Shown here: positions 53,789-61,910 of the stretch, piece after piece
How the letters are laid out: each line of letters opens with the position of its first letter
Numbering within the stretch: position 1 is the stretch's first letter
Assembly: GCF_001856685.1 (NCBI RefSeq)
Contig: NZ_CP017812.1
Span: 62,001-126,000, forward strand
Direction: 5' to 3'
Source of the DNA: Boudabousia tangfeifanii
GTDB taxonomy: Bacteria; Actinomycetota; Actinomycetes; Actinomycetales; Actinomycetaceae
Length of the DNA: 64,000 nucleotides
Made by a program: the position numbers and the translations under genes
Notes under the pieces: model-generated
The model's database searches: none
Seen by the model: the letters and a program-made list of their open reading frames with translations, nothing else
Told to the model about the DNA's origin: nothing

Positions 53789-55723
53789 TCATGGACGTTG
53801 ATTGTCGATGTAGATGTCGAACCACCTATTGTTTGTGTAAACAACTGGCTTCTTCTTTAAACGATTCTTTTCTAGGTGGAGATACTCGAGCGATGGTAGA
53901 TAAAGATCAGGCAAGGCCTTGATCTCATTGTTAGAAGCATCAAGTCTTTTTAGCGACGGGAGGCCGTTAGCTGGAAGCGTTGTTAGGAAGTTGTTACTGA
54001 CTTCTAACTTTTCAAGTGATCGCAAATTCAATGATTTGATGGTCTTGAGATTAGCTTCCTCAGCTGTAAGAACTTTTAATCTAGGTAGTGACAAAGTTGA
54101 GCCATTGATTGTTGTCAGATTACTTTCCTTTAGCTCTAGTTTCTCTAGGAAGTTGGCCGAAAGCTTTTCAAGCGTGGTTATTTCGGTGCCGTTTAAATAT
54201 AGTTCCTTGAGGTATGCAGGAATTTTAGGGTTTGCAAACGATTTGATCGGGTTGTACGACAAATTAAGGGTTTCTAGTGCTGTCATACCGCGAAGATCTG
54301 GTGCTTGTGAGAGTAGGTTTTTTTTGAGCGAAAGGTAAGTTAATTTTGGCAAGCTTAGGCGGGCAAAACTACTGATCTGGTTGTGGCTCAAAGAGAGCGT
54401 TTTAAGGTTTGGCGCTTTAAATGCTGCAATTTTCTTGATGTAGCCACCATCTAGGTCAAGGAATTTAAGCTTTGGGGCATTGAACGCTGGAACCTCTGTT
54501 ACTCGATAACCGTAGTCATCAGCGTTCGAAAGGTCGAGAGTTTCAAGAGATGGTAGATAATTGATGTTCGGGAAAGGACGTGCGATCCAATCATCCTTCT
54601 CGGAATAAATCTCCAGGCTTTGAAGTTTGGGCAGTTTCAATACGAAGTCTTTTGAGGAATCATGTTCAACGTGTGAGGTCAATCTGAGTTCCTGTAAATC
54701 AGTGTATTCGTTGAAAGCCGCTGCCGTGTGCTCGTTCAGTGGCATTGAGTCGTCGCAGACAATTTTGGTTGGAGTGATTGTTGAGCAAGAATCCGAAATC
54801 CATTTTGCCCCAATATCTGGATTGCCCTTTTTGAAAACCGGCTTCGGCTTTACTGGCTTTGGCTTTGGTTTCGCCGGTGCTGGCTTTGGCTTTGGTTTCG
54901 CCGGTGCTGGTTTCGGCTTGGCGGGAGCTGGCTTTGGTTTGGCAGCTGGGGCGGTCTCTAGTTTGTTGTTTTGTAGGCGGTAGAGGAAGGCGGCCATGGC
55001 GTCGCGGTGGATTGGGGTGACTGGACGGTAGTAGCGTTTGCCGTTGCTTCCTGGCCAGCCGGTGGAGATTAGGGTGCGGCGTAGCCATTCCATTTCTTTT
55101 GCGAAGTCGGTGCCTTTGGTGACGTCGGCGAAGACTTTTCCTGAGGGGTTGAAGTTTTTGGTTACGGATCGTACTGCTTTGGATACTTTGGCTGGGTATT
55201 TGCCTGCGAAGCGGTAGATGAAGGCGGCCATGGCGTCGCGGTTTACTGGGCCGTCTGGGTTGAAGTAGCGTTTGCCATCTCGTACCCAGCCGGTGGTGAT
55301 GCCAGTTGAGGCCATCCAGGAGATTTGCTGGTAGAAGGGGTGGTTGGTTGGTACGTCAGCGAATTTGGAGGTGGCTGGTGCTTGGTAGTTTTTGATGCCG
55401 GCCATGCGGTAGAGGAAGGCTGCCATGGCTTGGCGTTCGATGTTGATTAGGGGGCGGTAGGCGCGTTGGTTGTTTCCTGCGGGCCAGCCGGTGGAGATGC
55501 CTTTGTCTGCTAGCCAGGCCATTTCTCCTGAGAGGAACATGTTTGCTGGTACGTCAACGAATTTGCCGCCACGTGGTTTTGCTGAGGCAACTACGATTTT
55601 GGTTGCTGCTTGGGCTGCAGGGACGTTGTTTTCGCCAGTAACCATGGGGGTAAGGGCGGGGAGTAGACCTGAGATTGCTAAACCGGTGGTAGCAGCGATG
55701 GCCACCAAACTACGCGAACGCAT
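53789..55723 (-). CDS. SLH-leucine-rich-repeat surface protein (second copy)
   Basis: This 644-residue protein repeats the layout of its neighbour: signal peptide, three SLH domains (about 45-255) that differ from the neighbour by only a few residues (for example SGKVF against SGTVF), a Lys-Pro linker (about 258-300; AKPKPAPAKPKPAP), then an LRR domain (about 325-644; LPKLTYLSLKKNLLSQAPDL). The LRR domain is clearly different in sequence from that of the first copy. ATG 55723 has GGAGG upstream. The same promoter-proximal bases precede both genes, so they should be expressed alike. Confidence 0.9.
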   Translation of the reverse strand: MRSRSLVAIAATTGLAISGLLPALTPMVTGENNVPAAQAATKIVVASAKPRGGKFVDVPANMFLSGEMAWLADKGISTGWPAGNNQRAYRPLINIERQAMAAFLYRMAGIKNYQAPATSKFADVPTNHPFYQQISWMASTGITTGWVRDGKRYFNPDGPVNRDAMAAFIYRFAGKYPAKVSKAVRSVTKNFNPSGKVFADVTKGTDFAKEMEWLRRTLISTGWPGSNGKRYYRPVTPIHRDAMAAFLYRLQNNKLETAPAAKPKPAPAKPKPAPAKPKPKPAPAKPKPKPVKPKPVFKKGNPDIGAKWISDSCSTITPTKIVCDDSMPLNEHTAAAFNEYTDLQELRLTSHVEHDSSKDFVLKLPKLQSLEIYSEKDDWIARPFPNINYLPSLETLDLSNADDYGYRVTEVPAFNAPKLKFLDLDGGYIKKIAAFKAPNLKTLSLSHNQISSFARLSLPKLTYLSLKKNLLSQAPDLRGMTALETLNLSYNPIKSFANPKIPAYLKELYLNGTEITTLEKLSANFLEKLELKESNLTTINGSTLSLPRLKVLTAEEANLKTIKSLNLRSLEKLEVSNNFLTTLPANGLPSLKRLDASNNEIKALPDLYLPSLEYLHLEKNRLKKKPVVYTNNRWFDIYIDNQRP

Positions 55724-55738
55724 AAAAACCTCCAACAT
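54958..55738. repeat. 781-bp near-identical direct repeat, copy 2
   Basis: Partner of the repeat at 52817-53597. Direct orientation means recombination between the copies would delete about 2.1 kb and leave one hybrid gene; gene conversion could also swap SLH parts. Confidence 0.9.
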
Positions 55739-55845
55739 ATTTGGAAAGAATAAGTTTAAAAAAGAGTGACTCGCAAAATTGTTGCGTTAATCAATCTTTC
55801 AAGAGAAACTATACCCTCCATCACATTGGACGCAAGTGAAAACTA

Positions 55846-57552
55846 TTAGCTAACTTTAGACTTGGTACTATTCTCATTGTTTTTCACTAGTACTTTGCCA
55901 CCTTTGATACTCACTTTTCCGATCTCAAAACTCAACGCTGTAACATCAGGATTGACAAACAGAATTTGGGCGACAAAATCGCCATCTTTTAATCCATTGA
56001 GGCTTTGTGCTTGGGCTCGTAGAGTACTGAAATAGGATTTGCTCATGCTCTTCGATATGTTGATTTGCGAACCTAATTCTCGCCCTCGATCTAGCAAACC
56101 TAAGGGGAAGGTGAATACTGATTCGGACTTAGTCTCGCGCAAAACCAAATACATGTGCGCGTCGCCCCAGCCTGTTACTGTAGTGCCGATCGGAGCAAAC
56201 CAACCTTGAGTTAAGATCCCAGCCCCCTTCTCGTCGCTGAATATGTCAACTCGAAGGAATGCTCCCTCGGACGGCTGAAGGGATTTAAGATCAACTCGAC
56301 TAATCGAGGTCCCAGACTCGCTTCCCTTGACCGTCAAAAGTTGTCCATCCTGTAACTGGTGGAAAAAGAGGGGACGCTTCGTTACCAAAGCAGTGTTAAC
56401 TTTCGTCCCGTTCGGTAGTACCAATTCAACCTGGCACTCACTTTGTCCCATCGGGAAAGCAGATAATGGGTATCCCTTCTTGCCGGGGCTAACCGTTAAG
56501 GCACACTGGTAATCCACAAAAGTGTCTTGCACGTAGCGGCGGGAAATTTGTTTATCGATCAGCTTTCCCATGCCGATACGTGTAGTTTTACCGTCGCTGC
56601 TCTTAACCAGTAAAGTGCGGTTAAGATCCGCATAACGTTTTTGCTCATAGCCGCGCAGCAAAGTAACCATTTCCAGTTCAACCTGGTTCGTGGTCGGCAC
56701 AGTACTACATTTCTCGAGGACGGCCACGCCCTCGTTACGCTTCCGCTGAGAAGAAATCGCCTTCTGATTTTGGGTTTGATAAGTAGTCGAAACCCCGAAA
56801 GTAGGGTAGAGGCCATCCGCAGTTAGCTGGAATAGGGCCAGTAGAGCCGGAATGTTGTATGGGGTAACATCAATATGCTCGGTGATCAGCGGTGAATCGG
56901 TAACAATCAAATTGAAGTTCGGCAGCATTTCCAAAAGAGGTAATACTGGACGAATCTCATCAGAGAGCTGCGGATCGGCATGCGAACTAAACACATACAG
57001 ATGCGTGGCAGATTTAGAATGGCTCAAAATGCAATCAGGCATAATGTCGTCGTAGTCGTCCTGCTGCTTTTGCTGATCAGCCTCGGCAGAACCCATGAAG
57101 TCATAGACCTTAGGCCAGTATTTTTTGGCATAGGTGCCAATAAAGAACTGAGGGACTGTAGCTACTACAGCGCCAACGCAATGACGCAAACCGTAATAAA
57201 TAGCTGCTGTGCCGCCCTTTGAAAACCCAGAATAGGTTAGATTCTCATAGTTTAAGCCGAGCTCTTGACGAACTTGGTTAATAAAGTCGTCAATAATGTC
57301 TCGCGGCGAGAATTTGCCATCTTCTAACAGATAGTAGGTGTTCTGGTTTTCAGTGCCGAACTCGTCAAAAATCCACAAAATATTGGAACGAATCGGAGAA
57401 ATTGCATCACCGCCAAAATCCAGTGTTCCTTTAGTGCGGAAACCGGAGAAAATCACCAGAAGATTTGCGCGATCTGACTGGCCACGCTGAAAACGGTACT
57501 TCAAAGAATAGTTGTTTTTCTGGTAGGTGTTAATACCCGATTTTAACAGCAC
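55846..57552 (-). CDS. Alpha/beta-hydrolase fold protein, Asp2-like
   Basis: This 568-residue protein has a hydrolase fold in the first 250 residues. LLVIFSGFRTKG starts the core and NLTYSGFSKGGTAAIYYG holds the nucleophile serine; HIDVTPYNIP may hold the final His. The second half (about 290-568) is beta-rich and not recognised. There is no signal peptide. The layout recalls Asp2, the acetyltransferase-like accessory Sec component acting on glycosylated adhesins, but no SecA2/SecY2 genes are here. GTG start with AGGAG eight bases before. It diverges from a wall-polymer gene pair. Confidence 0.6.
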   Translation of the reverse strand: MLLKSGINTYQKNNYSLKYRFQRGQSDRANLLVIFSGFRTKGTLDFGGDAISPIRSNILWIFDEFGTENQNTYYLLEDGKFSPRDIIDDFINQVRQELGLNYENLTYSGFSKGGTAAIYYGLRHCVGAVVATVPQFFIGTYAKKYWPKVYDFMGSAEADQQKQQDDYDDIMPDCILSHSKSATHLYVFSSHADPQLSDEIRPVLPLLEMLPNFNLIVTDSPLITEHIDVTPYNIPALLALFQLTADGLYPTFGVSTTYQTQNQKAISSQRKRNEGVAVLEKCSTVPTTNQVELEMVTLLRGYEQKRYADLNRTLLVKSSDGKTTRIGMGKLIDKQISRRYVQDTFVDYQCALTVSPGKKGYPLSAFPMGQSECQVELVLPNGTKVNTALVTKRPLFFHQLQDGQLLTVKGSESGTSISRVDLKSLQPSEGAFLRVDIFSDEKGAGILTQGWFAPIGTTVTGWGDAHMYLVLRETKSESVFTFPLGLLDRGRELGSQINISKSMSKSYFSTLRAQAQSLNGLKDGDFVAQILFVNPDVTALSFEIGKVSIKGGKVLVKNNENSTKSKVS

Positions 57553-57722
57553 TGTCTCTCCTGACTAAAAAGTTTAATAGCGCAATCTAAAGCAAGCCTA
57601 GCACATGGATTTTTTGTCGATAACTTTTGTTATTAGATGAAAGTAATTGCAAGAATATTCCTTGCAAATGTACAGGTTTATCTAGTATCTATTCGTCCCA
57701 ATGCGATAGGATGGAGCGGGTA

Positions 57723-59168
57723 ATGGAAATCTACTGTAAGGGGGCTGTGATTTTGTCGCCAAGTAAGTCCCTATCTTTATCCAGTAGAGAGCTTATTAAG
57801 TTTGCTCAACAGTATTTGTCATCACATCCAAATCCAGAGCTAGGCTCTCCTCAAATGGCGGTCACTAATTGGATCGAATCACAGCTTCTACCTTTCTACC
57901 AGGCAGGCGAAAAAACTCTCGATGAAGCCGTTGCGCAAAAAATCATTGCGGTATTTATTGAACTTGCGGTAGGAAATTCTCGAAATATTGATCTCTCCCA
58001 AGAGCCCACAATTGCAGAGAATATTACCAACTTTGATATTCTTTACTTCCTTTTCTTCGTGCATCAAGTACCACTAGAAGCCCTAAACGCCGCCTTTTAC
58101 TCTGGTCGAACATTTGCCCAAGAACTTGCGGCCTTGCCAGAGGTTCGACGCTATCTGGCGAGCGGGCACTTAACAGCTCAAGGTTTGCATGATGCTGGTG
58201 TTGCTCTGAGCGTGCTTCTCATGCGCGCCACGAATAACCAGAATTATTTGGCGGATTTACCCACCCCAATTGCTCAATTACTTGACTTGATGCAAACACG
58301 GCTCGAACAACACGTACAAGATTCCCTGTGGTTAGCGCTTTCTGGTTCCTTTGAACTCGAAACCTTGGACCAGATGGTGCCAGTTGTGCAGCTTTGGCCA
58401 GCTAGTCGAGTAGACCTTTCATTGGTACTTACCTTTATTTGTCGACAAGCAATGTTCTTTGCCTGCCGTTACCAATTCGACACCAGCAGAGAGTTTTTGA
58501 GTTTTGCCCAGAATTTAAATCGTTTAGCAAAATCTTCTGAAAAACTATTGCAGGAAAATCCGGCGTATCAAGTTTGTGAAGCTATTTCTGAATTCGCCTC
58601 TCGAGACGAGGTCGCACCTAACTTTCCTGAGTGGGGAGAAAAGTTTATTCCTACCCCTTTAAAGCCAATTAAAACTCAGAATTTTTCTGCTCTCGCGGAT
58701 GCCATCAAACAACTAGCTGTGGGAAGTAAAGGAGTTTTTAAATCTCCCGCCGCTAAGGTAGTACTCTGGCTAGGTGAAATGGCAGAGTGCTTTGAAAAAC
58801 CTGGAAATCGCTCTTCGGCTTTCGGGATTGATCTACGATTAGCACAACTACATCTGTTAATGCGCATGAATCGTTATAATCACGCAGCACGAATAACCTT
58901 ATTCATTCAACGACTTTGCGCTAATCAGCCAGATGCAACATGGTATTTAGAACGTGCTCTTCCAGCGATTCTTACTATGAATAGTTGGGCACATAATGTT
59001 GGTGGGGAAAACTTCATTGACACCGGAGTTATGTTTCAGTTTAAACAGAACCTGAACAAACAGCAGTTTAGGGAATTAAACGAAGCGTTAGCGTCCTCGG
59101 CAAGTGAACCACCGCTTAACATTAATTTAGAACTTAGCGACCGACAGCTGGTAGGTGAGTGGTCATGA
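57723..59168 (+). CDS. Unknown helical protein coupled to a glycerophosphotransferase gene
   Basis: This 481-residue protein has no signal peptide and no clear membrane helix. It looks mostly alpha-helical, with Leu-rich segments such as FDILYFLFFVHQVPLEALNAA. I do not recognise it. Its stop overlaps the start of a large wall-polymer transferase (ATGA), and the gene upstream diverges into an Asp2-like hydrolase. The context suggests a cytoplasmic helper in glycopolymer or glycoprotein assembly. ATG 57723 is preferred since GGAG precedes it by seven bases; the frame opens at 57627. Confidence 0.65.
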   Translation: MEIYCKGAVILSPSKSLSLSSRELIKFAQQYLSSHPNPELGSPQMAVTNWIESQLLPFYQAGEKTLDEAVAQKIIAVFIELAVGNSRNIDLSQEPTIAENITNFDILYFLFFVHQVPLEALNAAFYSGRTFAQELAALPEVRRYLASGHLTAQGLHDAGVALSVLLMRATNNQNYLADLPTPIAQLLDLMQTRLEQHVQDSLWLALSGSFELETLDQMVPVVQLWPASRVDLSLVLTFICRQAMFFACRYQFDTSREFLSFAQNLNRLAKSSEKLLQENPAYQVCEAISEFASRDEVAPNFPEWGEKFIPTPLKPIKTQNFSALADAIKQLAVGSKGVFKSPAAKVVLWLGEMAECFEKPGNRSSAFGIDLRLAQLHLLMRMNRYNHAARITLFIQRLCANQPDATWYLERALPAILTMNSWAHNVGGENFIDTGVMFQFKQNLNKQQFRELNEALASSASEPPLNINLELSDRQLVGEWS

Positions 59169-61822
59169 GTTCAAACCATTACTTATTTTCGGTTCTGATC
59201 GCTACCTACAATGTTTCAGATTACATAAAGGCGTTCCTTAAAAGCCTTGAATGGCAATCTATCGCCCCATCTAAAGTCCAATATATTTTTGTCGACGATT
59301 GCTCCCCAGATGATTCTGGCGAGATTGCCCGAAAATGGTGCGAAAAACATGATAATGCAGTCTATGTGAAATCGTCGCAAAACGCTGGCCCCGCCAACGC
59401 TAGAAATCTTGGTTTGGAAGTGGCCACCGGTAAATGGATCACCGCCGCGGATCCTGATGACATTCTTGACCGAGACTACTTCGCAAATGTGGAGAGGATT
59501 CTTCATCAGGCGGACAACCTTGATGATATTGCCATGGTGTCGACACGAGTGCTGGTGTTGAATGACGAAACTGGGGTATTTAAAGACAACCATCCATTAG
59601 GATTCAAGTTCCGCAATGGTGATCGCCTAGTTTCGCTCGTTGAAGATCCCTATGCGATCCAGCTTGGAGCCACCGCTTTTATGCGCCGAGACCGGATTGA
59701 AGAACTCGGCTTGCGTTATCGCACTGACATTAAACCCACTTTCGAGGACGCACACCTGCTTTCACTTTACCTTTTGTCATTTGATGAACCGGTAATGGCT
59801 TTAGCGTCCTCGGCCCTTTACTACTACCGTAAGCGATCAAATAATTCGTCGCTGGTGCAGTCAGGTTGGGCAAGGCGAGAAAAATACACGACCCTGTTTG
59901 AAAACGGCTATTTAGACTTAACCAAGCATGCCCTGGAGCAAAAAGACAAGCTTCCTGATTGGGTGATTGCCCTTCTACTCTACGAACTTGTTTGGTATTT
60001 CCAAGAAGAAATGGCTATGCGTTCCAAAACAGCCTGGGTCAGCGAAGATCCTGAACTTAAGGCACGCTTTTTGAATAACGTTGCCCAGATTTTTGCGCTG
60101 ATTCCACCGAAAAAACTTCTGGAGTTTAAGATTCAGAATGTTCGTTGGGTGGTTCGTGAATCTCTGTTTATGTACTACTACGGGGAACGTTTTGGGGGTG
60201 CCCGGTTATACGAGTGGGGTGCTTCGAAAACTGCGAGAAGCTATACCTTGATGATGAAGGATTTCGACTGTAACGAGTTGGCGTTCTTCGTTGATGGAAG
60301 GCAAGTCCATCCGGAGATGAGTGTCTGTTCTCGGTACTTCTTTGGGGAGCGTTTTGCTTTTGAAGTAAGCTTCGACTTGCCGCTTGGCGAGACCGCCATT
60401 TTCTATCGAGGACGAATGGTGTCCAAATTGCAGGTTACAGTTCGCAAACCCGTGAGAGTCCTCAGCGAAAAACACTTCCTCCAAGGTCAAGCAGCACTTT
60501 CCCAAGGTCGTCGCGATCTAGACGTAAAGAAGAAAATCCGCCGGGAAGTTAAATCTTTAACTACTCGAACTTCAATGAGCCAACTGGCATGGCAACGTGC
60601 TCGTGCACAAATGGCGCTAAAGCTCAAACCTTCAAAAATTGATGATCACGAAGGCTTAATTCGGAACCGTGTTCGGGCCTTAGCTGCTTCTGAAAAATTT
60701 CAAGAAAAGTATGCTGGCTGCTGGTTGGTTATGGATCGGCCCATGTCCGCTTCTGATAATGGTGAGCATCTATACAGGTATTTGTTGAACGAGCGTCCAG
60801 ACATCAACGCCTACTTTATTTTGGACCCAACAGCTGCAGCATGGCCGAGGCTGGCAGCAGAAGGCTTTAAACTGTTGGCGTTTGGTAGTGATGAGGCCAT
60901 GGCCGCATTCTTGGTAGCTAAAGCGATGCTGTCATCCGACGCGATTGAAGCTTGCATGTATCCAGCTCCACGAAGAATTTTCAAGCATTCAGTGCCCTTC
61001 TTCTTTTTACAACACGGCATCACCGGTAATGATATTTCCCGCTGGCTTAACGATAAGCGTTTTTCTGGTTTCATCTGTGGAGCTAAAGCTGAATACGACT
61101 ATCTGTCCTCGGTCGATAGCCCGTTTACTTTCAAGAACGATGTACTGGTCAATCTGGGATTTGCCCGTTTTGATGCGCTACCTGATGCAACTGGACATGA
61201 CTTGAGCAGCAAACCATTGCTAATAATGCCCACCTGGCGAGGTAATCTAACTGACGAGCTTAAACAGATTACTGACCCTAGTCTTCGGCGAACATACTTT
61301 ACTAACACCGAGTTTTATCGTAAGTGGCACGAGCTATTGTCTTCTCCCAAGCTCCGCACGATTACTCATAATAAGGCAGGCGGCATTATCTTCGTGCTGC
61401 ATCCAAACCTGGCACAGTTCAAGGATATACTTTCCCTACCCGAGGGTACAGTGATAGCTGACCTGAGTAAGGATGACTTCCAAGAGATCTTATTAAATTC
61501 GTGCGCACTATTAACTGACTACTCGTCTACTGCTTTTGACGCCGCATATACGGGACGAGCTATTTTCTATTACCGTTTTGATGAAGACACGATTTTTAGT
61601 GGAGAAAATAATTTCCGCCGAGGATGGTACGAACCAGAAGAAAATGGTCTTGGTCCAGTTGCTTTGAATCCAAATCAAATGCTCGATTTGTTAGATAAAT
61701 GCGCCAACCGCCGTTGGCAGCCAGATTTACGTTATCGCAAGCGTCGTCGCCGCTTCTTTGGGCAGATTGATAACCATAATTCTCAACGAATCGTCGAATT
61801 CGTGGAAAAACAGTTGCCATAA
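59165..61822 (+). CDS. Fused family 2 glycosyltransferase / glycerophosphotransferase
   Basis: This 885-residue enzyme joins two wall-polymer activities. The N-terminus (about 1-230) is a GT2 domain: SVLIATYNVSDYIKAFL, then FVDDCSPDDSG, NAGPANARNLGL and TAADPDDILD as the DXD region. The C-terminal part (about 510-880) is a TagB/TagF-like glycerophosphotransferase: FFFLQHGITGND, MPTWRGNL, FVLHPNLAQF and the hallmark LLTDYSSTAFDAA near 783. This suggests a poly(glycerol-phosphate)-type or phosphate-linked polymer. Such fused enzymes are known in teichoic-acid and capsule clusters. It overlaps the unknown gene by four bases. ATG 59165 is chosen over GTG 59159. Confidence 0.88.
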   Translation: MSSNHYLFSVLIATYNVSDYIKAFLKSLEWQSIAPSKVQYIFVDDCSPDDSGEIARKWCEKHDNAVYVKSSQNAGPANARNLGLEVATGKWITAADPDDILDRDYFANVERILHQADNLDDIAMVSTRVLVLNDETGVFKDNHPLGFKFRNGDRLVSLVEDPYAIQLGATAFMRRDRIEELGLRYRTDIKPTFEDAHLLSLYLLSFDEPVMALASSALYYYRKRSNNSSLVQSGWARREKYTTLFENGYLDLTKHALEQKDKLPDWVIALLLYELVWYFQEEMAMRSKTAWVSEDPELKARFLNNVAQIFALIPPKKLLEFKIQNVRWVVRESLFMYYYGERFGGARLYEWGASKTARSYTLMMKDFDCNELAFFVDGRQVHPEMSVCSRYFFGERFAFEVSFDLPLGETAIFYRGRMVSKLQVTVRKPVRVLSEKHFLQGQAALSQGRRDLDVKKKIRREVKSLTTRTSMSQLAWQRARAQMALKLKPSKIDDHEGLIRNRVRALAASEKFQEKYAGCWLVMDRPMSASDNGEHLYRYLLNERPDINAYFILDPTAAAWPRLAAEGFKLLAFGSDEAMAAFLVAKAMLSSDAIEACMYPAPRRIFKHSVPFFFLQHGITGNDISRWLNDKRFSGFICGAKAEYDYLSSVDSPFTFKNDVLVNLGFARFDALPDATGHDLSSKPLLIMPTWRGNLTDELKQITDPSLRRTYFTNTEFYRKWHELLSSPKLRTITHNKAGGIIFVLHPNLAQFKDILSLPEGTVIADLSKDDFQEILLNSCALLTDYSSTAFDAAYTGRAIFYYRFDEDTIFSGENNFRRGWYEPEENGLGPVALNPNQMLDLLDKCANRRWQPDLRYRKRRRRFFGQIDNHNSQRIVEFVEKQLP

Positions 61823-61859
61823 AAGGTCAACTAGTTGGTTAGTTGTGCCTAAAAAAGGC

Positions 61860-61897
61860 GCTCTTCTGCTCCAATGAAACTATCAGATCAGAAGAGC
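61860..61897. terminator. Terminator between convergent genes
   Basis: GCTCTTCTG (61860-61868) pairs with CAGAAGAGC (61889-61897). A T-rich stretch follows on the plus strand at 61905. Confidence 0.65.
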
Positions 61898-61910
61898 CAA
61901 TAAGTTGATT

